Below, in pieces: positions 42,010 to 55,655 of a DNA stretch of 64,000 nt. Numbering within the stretch: the stretch's first letter is position 1; each line of letters opens with the position of its first letter. Origin of the DNA: Ecdyonurus torrentis (lineage: Eukaryota; Arthropoda; Insecta; Ephemeroptera; Heptageniidae). The notes under the pieces are model-generated. The model was not told the DNA's origin and searched no databases. It saw only the letters and a list, made by a program, of their open reading frames with translations. The translations under genes and the position numbers were made by a program. The stretch is from NCBI GenBank assembly GCA_949318235.1, contig OX439134.1, positions 13,932,828 through 13,996,827 of the forward strand, in the 5' to 3' direction.

Positions 42010-42539
42010 TCAAAGTGCTGTAAGTCCATAGTCTGATTTCATAGGGGGTGGGGGATGATTTGGTCCACAAGCTTGGGGTGTTAAAGGGGTTAATTGCTGA
42101 CTTAAAGATGCTGGTGAAAGATGATGAGGATGTAAAGGTGGTGTTCCTGAACCATCAACATTCATTGCACTTAATTGTGATAAAGGTCCATTATTTCCTA
42201 TATTATTATTTTCCACGTTATTATTATTACTACGATTATTATTTGCACCTCTTTTACCCCTACCTTTTCCTGTTGTAGTAACTCCTGCAGGATTTGTTTT
42301 TCTTCTAACATTTTTAGTATTTGGTAATTTATTATCTTTTTTCCATTTCATTCTTCTATTTTGAAACCATATTTTTATTTGTCTTTCTGATAAACATAAG
42401 GAATGAGCAATTTCAATTCTTCTTCTTCTTGTTAAATATCTATTAAAATGAAATTCTTTTTCTAATTCTAATATTTGATGTCTTGTATATGCTGTTCGTT
42501 GTCTTTTAGGTTCCATACCAGGTTGAAATGAGCCATTTG
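42010..42539 (-). CDS. Dfd: Deformed/Hox4 homeobox protein, exon 2 (homeodomain, residues 193-368)
   Basis: Second coding exon, entered through a TTCACAG acceptor ending at 42540. The split codon becomes Ala193, giving the joined linker [20 protein letters not shown], which matches the arthropod Dfd linker as I know it. The homeodomain spans about residues 203-262. It has an RQRTAYTR N-terminal arm, helix-3 core [14 protein letters not shown], Gln50 at about residue 252 and Asn51 at 253. KLPNTK directly after it is the Hox4/Dfd signature. In helix 2 the sequence reads HSLCLSERQ, whereas fly Dfd (from memory) has HTLVLSERQ. The tail has a basic stretch (about 284-289), an Asn-rich tract (about 292-309), a Pro/His-rich part and the conserved C-terminus KSDYGLTAL (360-368) before TGA at 42012-42010. 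The open frame reaches upstream to 42603, but that extension is intronic. The total of 368 residues is shorter than fly Dfd, which has long homopolymer tracts. Confidence 0.97.
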
Positions 42540-42913
42540 CTGTGAACAGATAAATCAAAATAAAGTTCTTAGAAATCTTGTGTGTGTACTGTATACAATG
42601 CATGCAGAGAAATATAAAATTGATAAAAAAAATTCATCATCAAAGGCATAAATATGATAGTGATTAATTAAAAACATATAGGAGAAAAGATTCTATATAC
42701 TTAAAACTATATAAACTTGTCTATACATGGTCGCAGTTTAATTGTCAAGTTTGGACACATAATTAAAAAATAATAATAAATAGAAAAATATTCACAAAAA
42801 GAAGTTAAAACATTTTATAAGGACTCAATTTAATAGTTACAAAAAACAATAGCCAATGGGCATTTTACAAAGCCTTTTTTTCATTTGTAAACAAATTCTC
42901 TTCCATGGTTATG

Positions 42914-43134
42914 CACTGACAAAAATAAATATACGTAATAATTATGCTAGCTCATTTTTAGCTCAATTTGTTCAATACAGCAGATGTTATGCTATATTGC
43001 ATAATAATTATGTTATAATATAGCATAAATATAATGTTTTACAGCATAATTATTTATGTTGTTCTAATTTAGCATAATTTATGCGCTATAATGACATAAA
43101 TGCAGCATAAATTACGTAATTTATTATTTCCGTG
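42914..43134 (+). mobile_element. MITE family B, copy just inside the Dfd intron 3' end
   Basis: Starts CACTGACAAAAATAAATA and ends ATTACGTAATTTATTATTTC then CGTG. It lies about 375 bp upstream (in Dfd sense) of the exon 2 acceptor. Confidence 0.8.
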
Positions 43135-44192
43135 CGTGAGAAAGAGAAAGAGAGAAAATAAATCAGGTTTCCGCATTTTTATTTTTATTATTTTAATTGA
43201 TACAAGACTAACAAGAGTGATTTGTTATAATAATGCACATCCCAATTCTTAAACTTTGTGGCTATTAATTTGTAAATAGAATATAAATTTTAATGATATA
43301 AAATCTTAAAACGCAGATTTTGCTATATAATGCCTATATGTTGGCAAAATATAGTTGCTCATATTATCAACGATATACCAATTATTTAATTTTAGGTACC
43401 CACACATTAAATCATAACGTATAAGATCTTAAATTTTCTCTGTTAAACAAAAAATGTTGTAATCGTTATTCACTCTAAATTTAGGCAGTAAATTTATTTA
43501 CTAAAATATATTGTGTTTAATCAATAGATCGTTTGAAATGAAATGCGCAGCATTTCAACGAACGACTTATAAAAGTAAATAATGGTTTCATTTTCGTACA
43601 ATAGGCTTGGAAACCACATAAAGAAAGGATTGTAACTTCAAATAATAATAATAATAAGTATATATATAAAAAAAAAACTTCTCAAATTAAGGATTTTTTA
43701 ATTTTCATATTATTATTATTATTATTTTCCTAAAACAACCGTTACGAAGTAAAAAAAAAAAAAATCACCACAGCGTTTCTTTCAATTTTTTCATAGTTTA
43801 ACAATTTTTGTATTATTTAATGTGAACACGATACCTTTTTTTACTATGTAATTGCTATAAATTTATATCAATGAAAACATTATAATAATATAATATAATG
43901 TTGCAAGTCGTTAATACAGTATAATATCTCTATATGAGAAAATATAGGTTGTTAACCGTATTATACAGTATAGTTAAGAGAATAAGAGTGAGCCAGATAT
44001 TTATATGTATCCAGATCTAATAAACAAATTATTTATTTTTTATATAATATATAATATAAAGACGATTATTTAATTTAGTTATACCAGAATATTATTTATT
44101 TATGGCCAAAAAAAATTACAAGAATTATGGTTGAAATTTAATTTATATTGTTTTAAGTAGTATGGTAAACTATATTATACATATTTTTCACA

Positions 44193-44232
<40 letters not shown>

Positions 44233-44305
44233 TATATAGAATTTAAGATAAGATTCGTGTCAAAAGAAAGGGTATTGTCATTTTAAAATTTGTGACATGA
44301 GAGAT

Positions 44306-44387
<82 letters not shown>

Positions 44388-46523
44388 AAAAGAGAGCGTC
44401 GGTGTCACATACAACAAATATAATATATAATATAAAATACAATAAGCTTTATAACATTTGAAATATACCCACAAGTAATTTAAAAGTTTATGCAAATGAT
44501 ATTGAATAACATAAGCTGTCATTGAATTGACATTCGTGATACAATGAAATAATATATATAATATTATAATAAAATGTGTTAAAGGTATATAGTTAAGATA
44601 TATATACTTATGTATATTTACATCTTATATACTATTATACATTGTACTAAAAGTATATTGTTTAAAATTTAATATGCAATTTCTTCATGGGCTTCAATTT
44701 TATTAAACAGAATAATAAAAGTTGTAAGTGTGATATAGTAGGTAAGTAACTGAATGGTTACGAATTATAAATTTATCATGAAGTTAAATGTTACATTTAA
44801 TTTTTTTTTATACATAATGCATATGGAAGGAAATAATTAAGGTGGAAAATCAGCTACTGTGGGATTTGACTAAAAAGTTGTAAAGAAAGAAAAATCTGAA
44901 TTTTCCACAGCGATACATTAGGATAAGGCATATCTTCAAATATGTACAAAATTTTGGTGGTCACTATATGCTATATTTTAAATTATAATTTTTTAAAGTT
45001 TTAGTCCCATAAGAGCTCATGTTAATTTCAATAATAATTATTTTCTCTCTTAGCTGATGGTCAAGGGTTCTGAAAATTTTATCATGAGGTAGCTGTTATA
45101 TTTTAACTTTCAAATGGCATCGTTTCAAAGTTTTATTTTTAGATTTTGAGATACAAGCCATCTAAATAAAACCATTAAATGATATATTGAAACTTATAAT
45201 TAAATGTTTAAAATTTAAAATTCACAAACAATTATAAAACAGTTAAAAAAAACTCCTTAAACATCTGAAACTTACCAAGTATATTTAATTATGTATAACA
45301 TTTCATGTTTTGCTGAACATATTTGTGAAAATTAAGTTCTAAATCTTACTATTTCCATCGTTAATCTACTTTCATGAAAAAAAAATTATCAAAATTAAAT
45401 GAAAATGAATCTTATGGCTATACAGCTATACAAATTCAATATTTTTATATTTTTTATATTTATAAAATTAAAACAGCTCATTTCAAAAAAACACTGAAAT
45501 ATATATACTCCTATAATATTTCTTTATTTATATCATATATATGACCTCACACTGTTCTATAGGTGCCCTATGACTCATAAGATCCTTTTGTTATACGCAA
45601 AATGCCTAAATTTATGAGAATTTACTTCTCTCCTTAAAATTTTATATTCATTCGTATAATATTGAATTTATGTATAAGTTTGTGCAGATTACATTTATAT
45701 ACTTATCAAAAAAATAGCAAAACAAAAGTGTTACTTTATCCACATATAGTTTGATTGCAATGAAAAGATTAGTATTAACTAAATTTAATAATGAAGTCAT
45801 GGTTACATTATTAATTATTATAATTTAATTAATAGCTTTGAAAATAATAAGTATATGAGTAATCAGTTTTTTATATTAATTGTCACTTTAATTTTTTTTA
45901 CAGTACAAGAAAAAGAAGCTTTACATGAATAATACTATTTTTTTTAAATGCATTTCAATAAAGAAGCTATAATAATAATATTAATGGATAAAATTTTAAA
46001 AAAAAGTTACTGTCAATAAAACCTTTTGAAGAAACATTAAATAAAAATACAAACTAAAAATCGACTTTTATAGATTATTATTTTCATATTAAACTGCAAG
46101 TATCACAGATAAAGACAGTAGTTTTTTTTCAAAGTATAACGCATTGTTATATATATTTAAAAGCATTGTAATGTTAGTAATTACACTTGGTGTATAATAC
46201 TAAAATGAAATAATATGTCACTTAAAATGCCACCCAACGTGGTAAAAATATCGATCAATGTTAATATTGACATCTTAAACAAGTGTCTTCTTTAACAATC
46301 GATATATTCAATCATAAATAAAAGCTTTTTTTTTTTTTTTTTTTTAAACATTCCTTTTATAGATCTTATTTTGCATTTTAAAAGCGATAATACATTTATA
46401 CATAATATACTCTTAAACATAATATATCCATATAAATTTTACGATATAAAAACTATTATTTTATCTTTTACTTTTTTTCAAATAAAAAACAAACATTTTG
46501 ATAAAATGTTTTTTTTTTCCCAG

Positions 46524-46625
46524 AGAATTTCGTGGGAGCTTGTTGAGAGTGACAAATATAGTAAAACTTTGAGGAGGTCCAATCTGTTTAAAATGACTAG
46601 ATGTGACATAAAAAAGCTACCGCGC
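46524..46625 (+). other. Candidate internal exon antisense to Dfd, 102 nt
   Basis: A strong acceptor (ten T's then CCCAG, ending 46523) precedes 102 nt that are richer in G+C than the surroundings, and GTAAGC follows at 46626. One frame is open over all 34 codons (begins RISWELVESDKYSK, ends KKLPR). I recognise no family. It might belong with the plus-strand blocks near 57-59 kb, but nothing in the sequence links them. A single exon-like block can arise by chance or be part of an old repeat. Confidence 0.25.
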
Positions 46626-47239
46626 GTAAGCTTTTATCAAAAATATTTCATACACCTTGTTAAAATTTAAGTGGAAAAAAGGAGTGCTATAGAAAGATGT
46701 TTTTTTTTTTCCTTGGTTTATTTATTTTTTTTTTTTTGTATGAAGTAGCTACTTTAAATTTTTATTTTGTTATCTTGTTTATTTTGAAGTTTAATTTTTA
46801 ATAGTAAGATTAAAATTTTACTTGAGTGTTTTTTATGTGTTTTAAAGTTCTTGCTATTTTTGAGAGGAATAGAATAGGAAATTGAAAAGTTATATTTTTT
46901 ACGTATATATTAATCAGTTTTAAAACACGCATAGTATTATTTTCTTCTTGTTAACAGTTACATTTCTTCATGAGATATATAAACATTTATATGTTTTCCC
47001 TTTATATCATTGATATTAAAATAAAGTTTTTGAATCACTATATTATGTTCAGAGTTTTATTTACTGATTACGATTGCGGTTAGTTAATCAATTCCTGCTT
47101 CGTAGAAGAACTAAAATTAAGTTGGTAGAAAAGAAAATGTATTGAACTGATCTTAATTTTATAATTGAATTATTATGCTAATAGTTTTTCAACTCATATT
47201 TTTTTTAGTGTTGCTGTTCATGTATTTTTACTCATCTGC

Positions 47240-47549
47240 ATAAGGGTGTATGCGGATGACGTCATATTTATTGCGCTTGGAGGCCATACTGGAGTAGTAC
47301 ATAACATTGCTCAGCATAGGACAAACTTCATTTAAGCCAATTTTCTTTGGGAAATCGATTAATTTTTTGTTATTGCTATTTTTATCACATACTTGAGATA
47401 CTAATTCAACATATTTACAGCATCAATGCTCTTAAAAATATTGCATAGTGTTTTTAAACTGGCAAAACGATTTTTTTCCCATGCCATACCCATGTTATTG
47501 AGTTATCCAACATTGCGTTGATTTTACCATGAATGCATAGACCCTATAA
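47240..47549 (+). mobile_element. MITE family A, copy 4 (in Dfd intron)
   Basis: Starts ATAAGGGTGTATGCGGATGA, contains a perfect TGACGTCA, and ends ACCCTATAA. The interior matches the other copies (ATTGCTCAGCATAGGACAAA, CATCAATGCTCTTAAAAATA, CCATGTTATTGAG). Confidence 0.8.
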
Positions 47550-47844
47550 GACTGAAATAGATTCTTATGTCATACCATTTTTTACTTATAATATCTCATT
47601 TCAACTTTTCAAAATCTTAGCTCATTTTGATAATTGTAACGATATGAACTGCATATAAGTCAATAAAGTTTATCATTGATTATTTTTCATAAAATTTTTA
47701 TTTCAAAAATACTGATAACTCTTGAGACTTGCATAGCTCCGATACTTTATGACAAACAAAAGTATTACTGGTACTCTATATTTTAATTGTATACTATACT
47801 CGGGTTAATTGAGGTTAAAATACGAGACAGAGACGGAGACAGAG

Positions 47845-47909
<65 letters not shown>

Positions 47910-48915
47910 CAGACAGAGAGAAAATATTACGCAATGTAGCTCTATATATACGTTATAAAGTATTGTGAAAGACTATATAATATAGCGGGTGCGGCCAGTT
48001 TATATATATTATACTAAAGTTCCTGGAATATTTTACCATCACGCCGTGGTTGAGGTGACATTTCTTGTCACACATTCCTCTTGTTCTGAGATTGAGATTC
48101 CTTTGTCGCTCGGCTTGCATACTCGGAGGTCAAGCAAAATTTGCATATCTCACCACTTTATAGTTCTCAACAAGTGTTCTCATATACATAGTGAGGAATT
48201 ATAATATAGAATCTCACATTTTTATATTATATAGTTCTGACAGAGCATATATAGTGGTATAATCAATAGACCGTCTCAAAATTTATTGTTAAAAAATGAA
48301 ATATCATTCCATGAAGGAAGAAAACCAAGAACCCTTAATTAATAAAAATTATACTTTTCCCCCCTTATTTAACGATTTTTTATATTATAAAGTAGACTGT
48401 TATTTTATATTTATTTTATAGCAGTTTTAATTTTTACTTATACAATTAATTGATAGTATTTAAATAAGTTATTTAAATTTATTTTAACTTAAATTATGAT
48501 TGAAGTGGCAATAACTCAACGGTTGGGTAAAATTGATGAGAATATTAAAAATTATGCATGGTTTTAGCCGATAAAAGTCGCGTTAATTATTAATTACGTA
48601 CTTTTCAAATTTTAAATATACAAGCTTTTTGAATGATTATTTTTTTAAAAATATTGATTTGTAATAGATGCATAAAAAAGCTACTATATTTATTGAGAAG
48701 ATAATATTTTCAAAAAGGTATATTATTTTACGTATATAAAAAATCGGTTATTTAATTTGAGAAAATATCAACAAAAACAATTTTAATTTCATCTTAATTT
48801 CTCCAAGTATAGAAACTTTTCATGTAAAAAATGTAGTTATTATGGAAATGCTTATTTTAAGGTGGCCCATCCTCATACTTAACGATGAAATAATATAAGA
48901 ATTGAGAGTACTTAC

Positions 48916-48930
48916 AGGTCTCCGAATATT
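48916..48930 (-). other. Candidate 15-nt microexon on the Dfd strand
   Basis: On the minus strand a pyrimidine-rich acceptor (ATTCTATTGTTTCAG) is followed by the 15 nt AATATTCGGAGACCT and then by a consensus GTAAGTACT donor. Fifteen is a multiple of three. Inserted at the phase-1 junction, it would replace the single Ala between HVAGV and NGSF by Glu-Tyr-Ser-Glu-Thr-Ser, keeping the homeodomain in frame. Given the intron length and AT bias, a chance match of this kind is possible. No expression support is available. Confidence 0.3.
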
Positions 48931-49264
48931 CTGAAACAATAGAATAAAATAATGAAAAATTGACCTCTTAAAAATACAATAAAATGTTGTAAGATTAGTA
49001 TAATAAATCATATCTTGAATATCAAATTTAGTTGTAACTGTAGGTTAATTTCATTCATATAGGTTAATATTTTTATTGCCTATAACGTTCAATTTAAAAA
49101 TTAAACATTTAAAGTGATTAATACAATAATCATCACGTAAAAAAGTAAAAAAAAAAAAAATCATTATTATTTCTTCGTTTGAATATTTATATTTTATGTT
49201 AATACACTTTATCGAGATTGGTTTCAATTTCTCCTGTTAAAAAAATAGATGATAGGAATGAAGT

Positions 49265-49375
49265 TTGTAAACCCTGTTATCTTGCACCAAAAAAATGCGC
49301 ATTCTATTTGATTAGCCATAGCTGATTGTCATTTTAGGAGCAAAGAACATAGTTTACGAACAGCATTAGGGTAAC
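49265..49375 (+). repeat. Dispersed repeat, inverted partner at 56165-56280
   Basis: GTAAACCCTGTTATCTTGCA, GCGCATTCTATTTGA and TTTACGAACAGCAT have inverse counterparts at 56280-56165 (AACCCTGTTTTCTTGCATC, GGGTTTACGAACAGCAT). Both copies are in the Dfd intron. Probably a short TIR element. Confidence 0.5.
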
Positions 49376-49703
49376 ATTTTATTTTTGTTTTCTTGTTTTT
49401 AAAATCGTACACGTAATTTAAATACACGAAATATTAATAATTATTCATTTTTTACTTGCAGTTTTCAGTTTCAGTTTCAAAAAGCTCATTTTTTTACTTG
49501 TATTAAAATTTGTTATGTATCCTGCAGATTAGGCATATTTGTGGTCCTCTAAGAAGTGCAGGTTGCCTATACATAAAAAATTTCAGGGGCTTAATCTACA
49601 AAATTGTCATTGAAATGAAAACAAGATTGCAATTGATGTATTTTTACTCAATTGCATCAATAATTAAGAAATTTTTGTATATAATTATTAATTAGAATAT
49701 ACA

Positions 49704-49928
49704 GAGTGTCACAAAAGTACTGAAAGAAACAAAAATTGAATGTCTCTGTGAATTTTTGAGCTATTTGGATGAAACCAACACTCACCGATAGAAAATATGT
49801 GCAAGATTTTTGCCATGCCCATATAATTAACAACCGTTACAGTTTTTACCCCTTTAGTATTTCTATCGTTATATAAGGATTGCCAAGAAGTCAATAAATA
49901 CAATATTTAAAATCCTAAAGTGACACTC
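49704..49928. mobile_element. Small TIR element, ends GAGTGTCAC
   Basis: GAGTGTCACAAAAGTA at 49704 and GTGACACTC ending at 49928 form a short perfect TIR around about 225 bp. The interior has no gene. Confidence 0.45.
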
Positions 49929-50424
49929 GGTATTAATTTTTGTTTTGCACTTTATACTTAAAACTTATGTGAAAAGTATTATGCATTTGAACATTACACT
50001 TTTGGCAATAAATTATTTCAGGTTTAAATTTTTTTTACACATGAACACAAATAAATAGGCAATTAAATATGCTAGCTCAATGCGCAATATCATAATTTAA
50101 TGCTATATTGATGTAGCTTAATAATGTATATTGGCATAGTTACTTATATATGTTATTAGAAAATAATAGCAAACATTTTTGCTGTAGAATATAATATATT
50201 GCAACATAAATTTTACAGAATGATTTATTAAATTATAAATTACCTCAAATTTATTAGTTTTTGCATAAATTAAAAGGTTTTAAAGCTGTACATTTAAGTT
50301 TATCATGATAATTAAAAACACTTCAAAGTATACTCATTACTTTATTGTTAATTTAAATTTACACTAACAAAAAAAAATTATTAAATAATTTATTGCATTT
50401 ATATTAATGTACTATTTAATATAT

Positions 50425-50620
50425 ATAGGGGGCGCTGCACCTGTATTCTCACCGCAGAATGATTGAATAACATCGGGTAATAATCGCCGCCCGTAGTACG
50501 AGCTTTTATTACAGCAACGTAATCAACTAACGTATTAAATTGTAATTTATTTTTACGATTCATCATTTTATAATAGTTTTCATTCATTTCAACAAGATCA
50601 ATTTTATTACATTTTGTAAC
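50425..50620 (-). other. G+C-richer block with a minus-strand open frame, unassigned
   Basis: The minus strand is open for about 75 codons, with ATG at 50587, and contains NTLVDYVAVIKARTTGGDYY. The block 50425-50530 is clearly G+C-richer than its surroundings, and GTGAGA at 50450 could act as a donor within the frame. No known domain is apparent. It may be an exon fragment, a decayed mobile element or chance; open frames of this size are expected a few times in this window. Confidence 0.15.
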
Positions 50621-52014
50621 ACAATTTAAACTATATATTTATACGCTTGTTATTTTGTAAATCAAATGATTATGAAAAAATTAGTTAAAACGTTTCTTAT
50701 TGCATATTATATAGATATTAAATTTAATTATGTTAATATATGATATTACAATTAAACTTTTGCATTGACTTGAATTAAAACAAAAATGATACACAATTTA
50801 TTAAAAAAAAAATCAACAGCACTCTTAATTTGACATTTGCATTCCGTATCAATTGGTTCCTGAATTAGCATTCTAGATTATATAAGACAATCATATATAA
50901 ATAATATATATAGTTATAAATATATTACTCTTTATAAAAAGTATCAACACTCTTGTTTTGAAATTTGCATAACTTATTAATTGGTTATTTGCATTCTAAC
51001 TTAAGATAGAAATAATAATGTTAGATAACGTATTTTTTATTAAATTTTTTTTATATATATATTTTTTGTTGTTGTCGTTTTTAAATTTGCATTTCTTATA
51101 ACAAAAATTAAATGATGTATGCTGATAGTAAAAATCATAAAAACATTTATAAATCTTATCATTAATTTTAATTTGCATTAAATTATGAAGCAAATCACGA
51201 AGCCAAAATTTTTTAAAGTAACTGATTGCAGTATTTTTATTCATTAATTTCTGAGACAACTTTTAATCTATTTTAAAATATTTCAGTAAATATGCATAGC
51301 AAAATTCAAATTGGTGATCATTAATTTCAATAAATTAAGGCAAGTCTTTAAATTGTGTTTATTGTTTGATTAAAAGGCATTACTAATGAAGCAATTTATT
51401 TATATAATTTAAACAAATTAGCAATAAGTTAAAAATACTTTAATAAAATTTTACAATACAGGTTCAATCATTACTATATGAATTTAAACTTTAAATAATA
51501 GTAAAAATGTACTGGTGCTTGTAAAATTTCACATGCACTTTTGTACTATTTACACAATTAAAAATGGAACAACAATTAACTAACGTTATCTATTATATAG
51601 CTAGCTGAGATATGCCTTGTTTTGGATAATAAAAAATTATTTATTATTTAAGTGCAGATGTATAACTTTAATTACTATATTTTAGGGTGAATAACTTTTG
51701 TCTAAATTACACAGAGAAAAGAGACTGATAAATTAATTATCTTAGCTCAAGTATGCTGTACAGCAAAGCTATACTTTTCAGGAAAAAAATATGATAGTCT
51801 ACCATCACTACTTTGAAATTTAAACAATATTATTTAAAAACCTATTGTATTTTTTTAATATAATTAAGTATATTATACTTTATCTGAATACTTTGACCCT
51901 AACTTAAAAATTAATGAAATTGATGTACTTATGTTTGCCACACACTCAAATTTGGAACATTTTACTGAATAAATTATCACGTCTTGCATAAAACATTGTT
52001 ATGGTTGTAAAAAT

Positions 52015-52165
52015 ACAAGACTGTACAGAAACTGTATTGCTGTAGTTATAAATTTATTTATTTATTATTATTATGTTAATTGTAAATAATGACTATAGAC
52101 CAACGCTTGTTGTAACAATGTTATGAACTGCCTGGGTCAATAAAATTTCTTATTTCTTATTATTT
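52015..52165 (+). mobile_element. Possible retroelement 3' end
   Basis: GAACTGCCTGGGTCAATAAA leads into TTTCTTATTTCTTATTATTT, a polyadenylation-like hexamer followed by a short tandem tail as in LINE 3' ends. No reverse transcriptase frame is present upstream, so at most a short truncated copy. Confidence 0.3.
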
Positions 52166-52986
52166 CATCGCTAAATAAATAAAACTCTTTTGCAAGTTAC
52201 TCTATTTTAAAAAATATTAAAGCAGCACATAGACGTTCAAAAACAAAGTATTATCATTGAAAATTCAATGGTATTATGTTATAGAAGCCACGTAATTATG
52301 CTGTACAGCAGAATTTTTTAGATTTTTTTCCATTAAAAAAATTCATATAAATTTTATTTCTAATTTTCCTAACTCACGTTTCCAACCAATTTAACTTCAA
52401 TAATGATTCATGAAATATTTCATTTTACTAAAAGAAAAAACCCTCTTATAATATTATTTTAATAAACAGATTTCAAATGTGTGTTATTCTTACTTCACAT
52501 TCTCTCAAACTGCATTATCAAAAAGTGCTATTTTATATAGAAAAGTGCTCCCTTGTTTCTACTGTGTATAATATAAAAATTGTTAGTAAATAGAAAAAGC
52601 TTTTTTTTTTTTTTTTTTTTGAAGTTGTTGAGAGACAGGAATCTCTAGTGAGCTTTTCTCATAATCTACTCGTGTTGTGCGTGAGTTGCGTGTAAAGTCA
52701 ACTTTTATACCACGAGTCAAACAAAAGTCAAACATAATATAGAAAGATAAAGCATAAAATGTAAGTAGAATTTTTTTAAAAAATAAGGCCTTTTGTGGAG
52801 CAATTTTTTTTCTATAGTATATACATAAAACCCCAAAGCACGATATTGCAGGCACTAAAATTTTGCATGCAAATTAAATTTATTGCAATGAGAAAAGTGC
52901 TTAAAACAGACTTATATTATAGCTAAAATAAGAAATTCGAAAAATATATTTAAATGTTTCTTAAAATATTAAATCGATATAAGGAA

Positions 52987-53020
<34 letters not shown>

Positions 53021-53702
53021 ATTGTTTTCATTTGCTAAATTAAATTTTATTATATTACACAGTTATAATTTATTTTCTTGAAAATGAAAATAATAATAAT
53101 AAACAGGATTTATGATAGAAAAAATGTAGCCAGAAAAATGTGTTCATTTGACACTATTAAAACTTGTTGATCTATTAGTAAATAACAATAATATGAACAA
53201 TATAATTTTTTATTTATTATTATTATTTTTGTGTAATTTAATGTACAAGCATATATTTCAAAGTAAACCAACCACCTTGCCTTGGCATGGATATATTGTA
53301 AAATGTCTTTAAGAACAGTAAAATAATATCAATATTAATAGAAAAAAAAATAAATGAAAAACAACAACAAATGGAATAAATTAACGTGTAGGGGTAAAAT
53401 TTCAAAAATTACAATTCAAAATTTTCTGCGATATACCATTGAAATTGGCACATAAATATCTGGAGCTGCTTTTTTTATCTTTAAAAAGTGTCAACGTACC
53501 AAAATAATAATAATTTCTCTGCCTATATATTTAGCATTACCACTGTCTTTAATAACATACCATATACATAAAAAAATAAGTTTATTCTTATCTCTCATCA
53601 TACTAACATCATGAAAAACTCACAAAAATTTAAACTTAAAAAGAAAAGTTATTTTTAGAATTTGAAATATTTATGAGTAAGGTCAAGTATAGTTGACAAT
53701 AG

Positions 53703-53735
<33 letters not shown>

Positions 53736-55655
53736 CTTGTTCTCATATGAGAAGATTTATGTCACCCGAGAAAGTTAAACCCACACGCGTGCGTATATAC
53801 GCCTCTCTCTTATATAATATACATAATGATAAACTAGAAGTAATCATCATTACATATATCATAAAATGTGATATTGTGTTAGGTCAGTAATTTTGGTAAT
53901 GATCCGTGGTAAAACGAGTGTCGATTATCTTGTGGAAAATTAATAGTTCTAGCTTTTTTTTATATTATATTATTATTACTATATAATTTTTCATTTTTTG
54001 TATTGTTGCTATGTTCATAAGTATTTTGTTATATTATAAATTGCTTTTTGAAGTATTGCATAAAGAAAGTGTTGTTGTTATTTTATAAATTACGATATAT
54101 GTATTACAAAATTTTACATTGTTGCAATTTTATATAGTATGAAAATTTATTTTTACAAAGTTCTAACTATTTGCATAACAATTTGTTTATCAAAAATTTC
54201 TGTTAATATATATATCAATGCTGTGTATTTTGTTATAAAAATAATTTTAAACATAAGGAAAAAAAAAAAAAAAAAAAAAAACGAATATATATATGAAAAC
54301 AATTTTTAATTTCGTTATAATATAATATATTACTGCTTATATAGAAAAAACGAGTAATTATACTTTTAAGTGACTAGAAAAAGTCTATACCTTGAATATT
54401 ATACTTCTAAGTTTTAATTGCATATTTTATATTAACAAACAAAATTAATGTATTTTAATACAATTACTTTTGGTATAACATATCACATAAAAGTTGGAAA
54501 TAAATAGAATAGCTGTATAATCAATTACTTATTATTATGTTATTAATTTATGCATTATTTTGTTATGGTCTTTTATATAAGTTATAAGTGCGGTTAAAAG
54601 TTAATGTGTATTTTTATGAGATATATCGGTCAAATGTTTTCATCGATATTTGTTACCTTTAACATTAAATAATATATAATCGATGAATTAAATATCGATT
54701 AGTTATATTAACTGCAAAATTAGGCACCAAAAAAAAAAATCAATAACATGCTTGAGTTATCTAACTGATTCTTTTGGGTATAGTTCTGTTATCAAAAAAG
54801 TAAATAACAAAAATTCAGGAACGAATAAGGCTTTTTAATTAATGCATTAAATTTCTTTAACACATGCTTTTTTAAATAATAAAAAACATTTATAAATCCA
54901 AATTGTATTAAAAAAAACTTTAATTAGTCTTTACATTAAGGTTATTTCCATTATTCTAAATTACTAACATACAAAAAGTAATTTTATATATACTTCTATA
55001 TACATAAGATTTAATCTGTTAATTTCTTATACCTAAAATAATACAATATGCATAATGCATTTTTAAAATTGAAAACATTAATATGAGAAAATCCTATATA
55101 AGTAACGTTTACCCTCCTATATATACCATAGACTCGACGGCTTGTAATATGAATGAGGTATAAGAGAGTTGCAGGGTATATAAACTATGTTTTGGAAGAT
55201 AAAGTACAGGCAATCATCATTACATTTATCACATGATACCCTAAATATTGTGCAGGTCGTGGTCACAATATAATAAATTTTACCAACTATCACAAAAACA
55301 TCATCTTGTTCTCAGTATGTGTAAAGAAAAAAAATGTAAACAATCATTTTTATCGCATCATTGTAATCGAAAAAAAAATGTAAAAAGAGAATGTGTAATT
55401 TTTCTTTCTTTCTTTATATTAATTTTTTTTAATGTAAAAGTTTTATTTTATATTTCTTCTTTTTTCCTTTTCTTTTCTATTTTTTTCTTTTATTGTTTTT
55501 TTAATTAATTTATGTATTTACGTTTCAAAAACATGCATATAATTGATTTTAGACTAATAATTTTATTATAATAATTGATTTATAATTAATAAATAATTAA
55601 TAAAAAACTAATTAATTAATTTTTTTTTCATTTATTTTACTATATTTAAATCTAT

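Noticed and set aside
42048..42278. Plus-strand open frame opposite Dfd exon 2
   Set aside because: Shadow of the Dfd coding sequence on the other strand.
42540..42603. Upstream extension of the exon 2 open frame to ATG at 42603
   Set aside because: It crosses the TTCACAG acceptor; the added residues are unlike any Hox linker.
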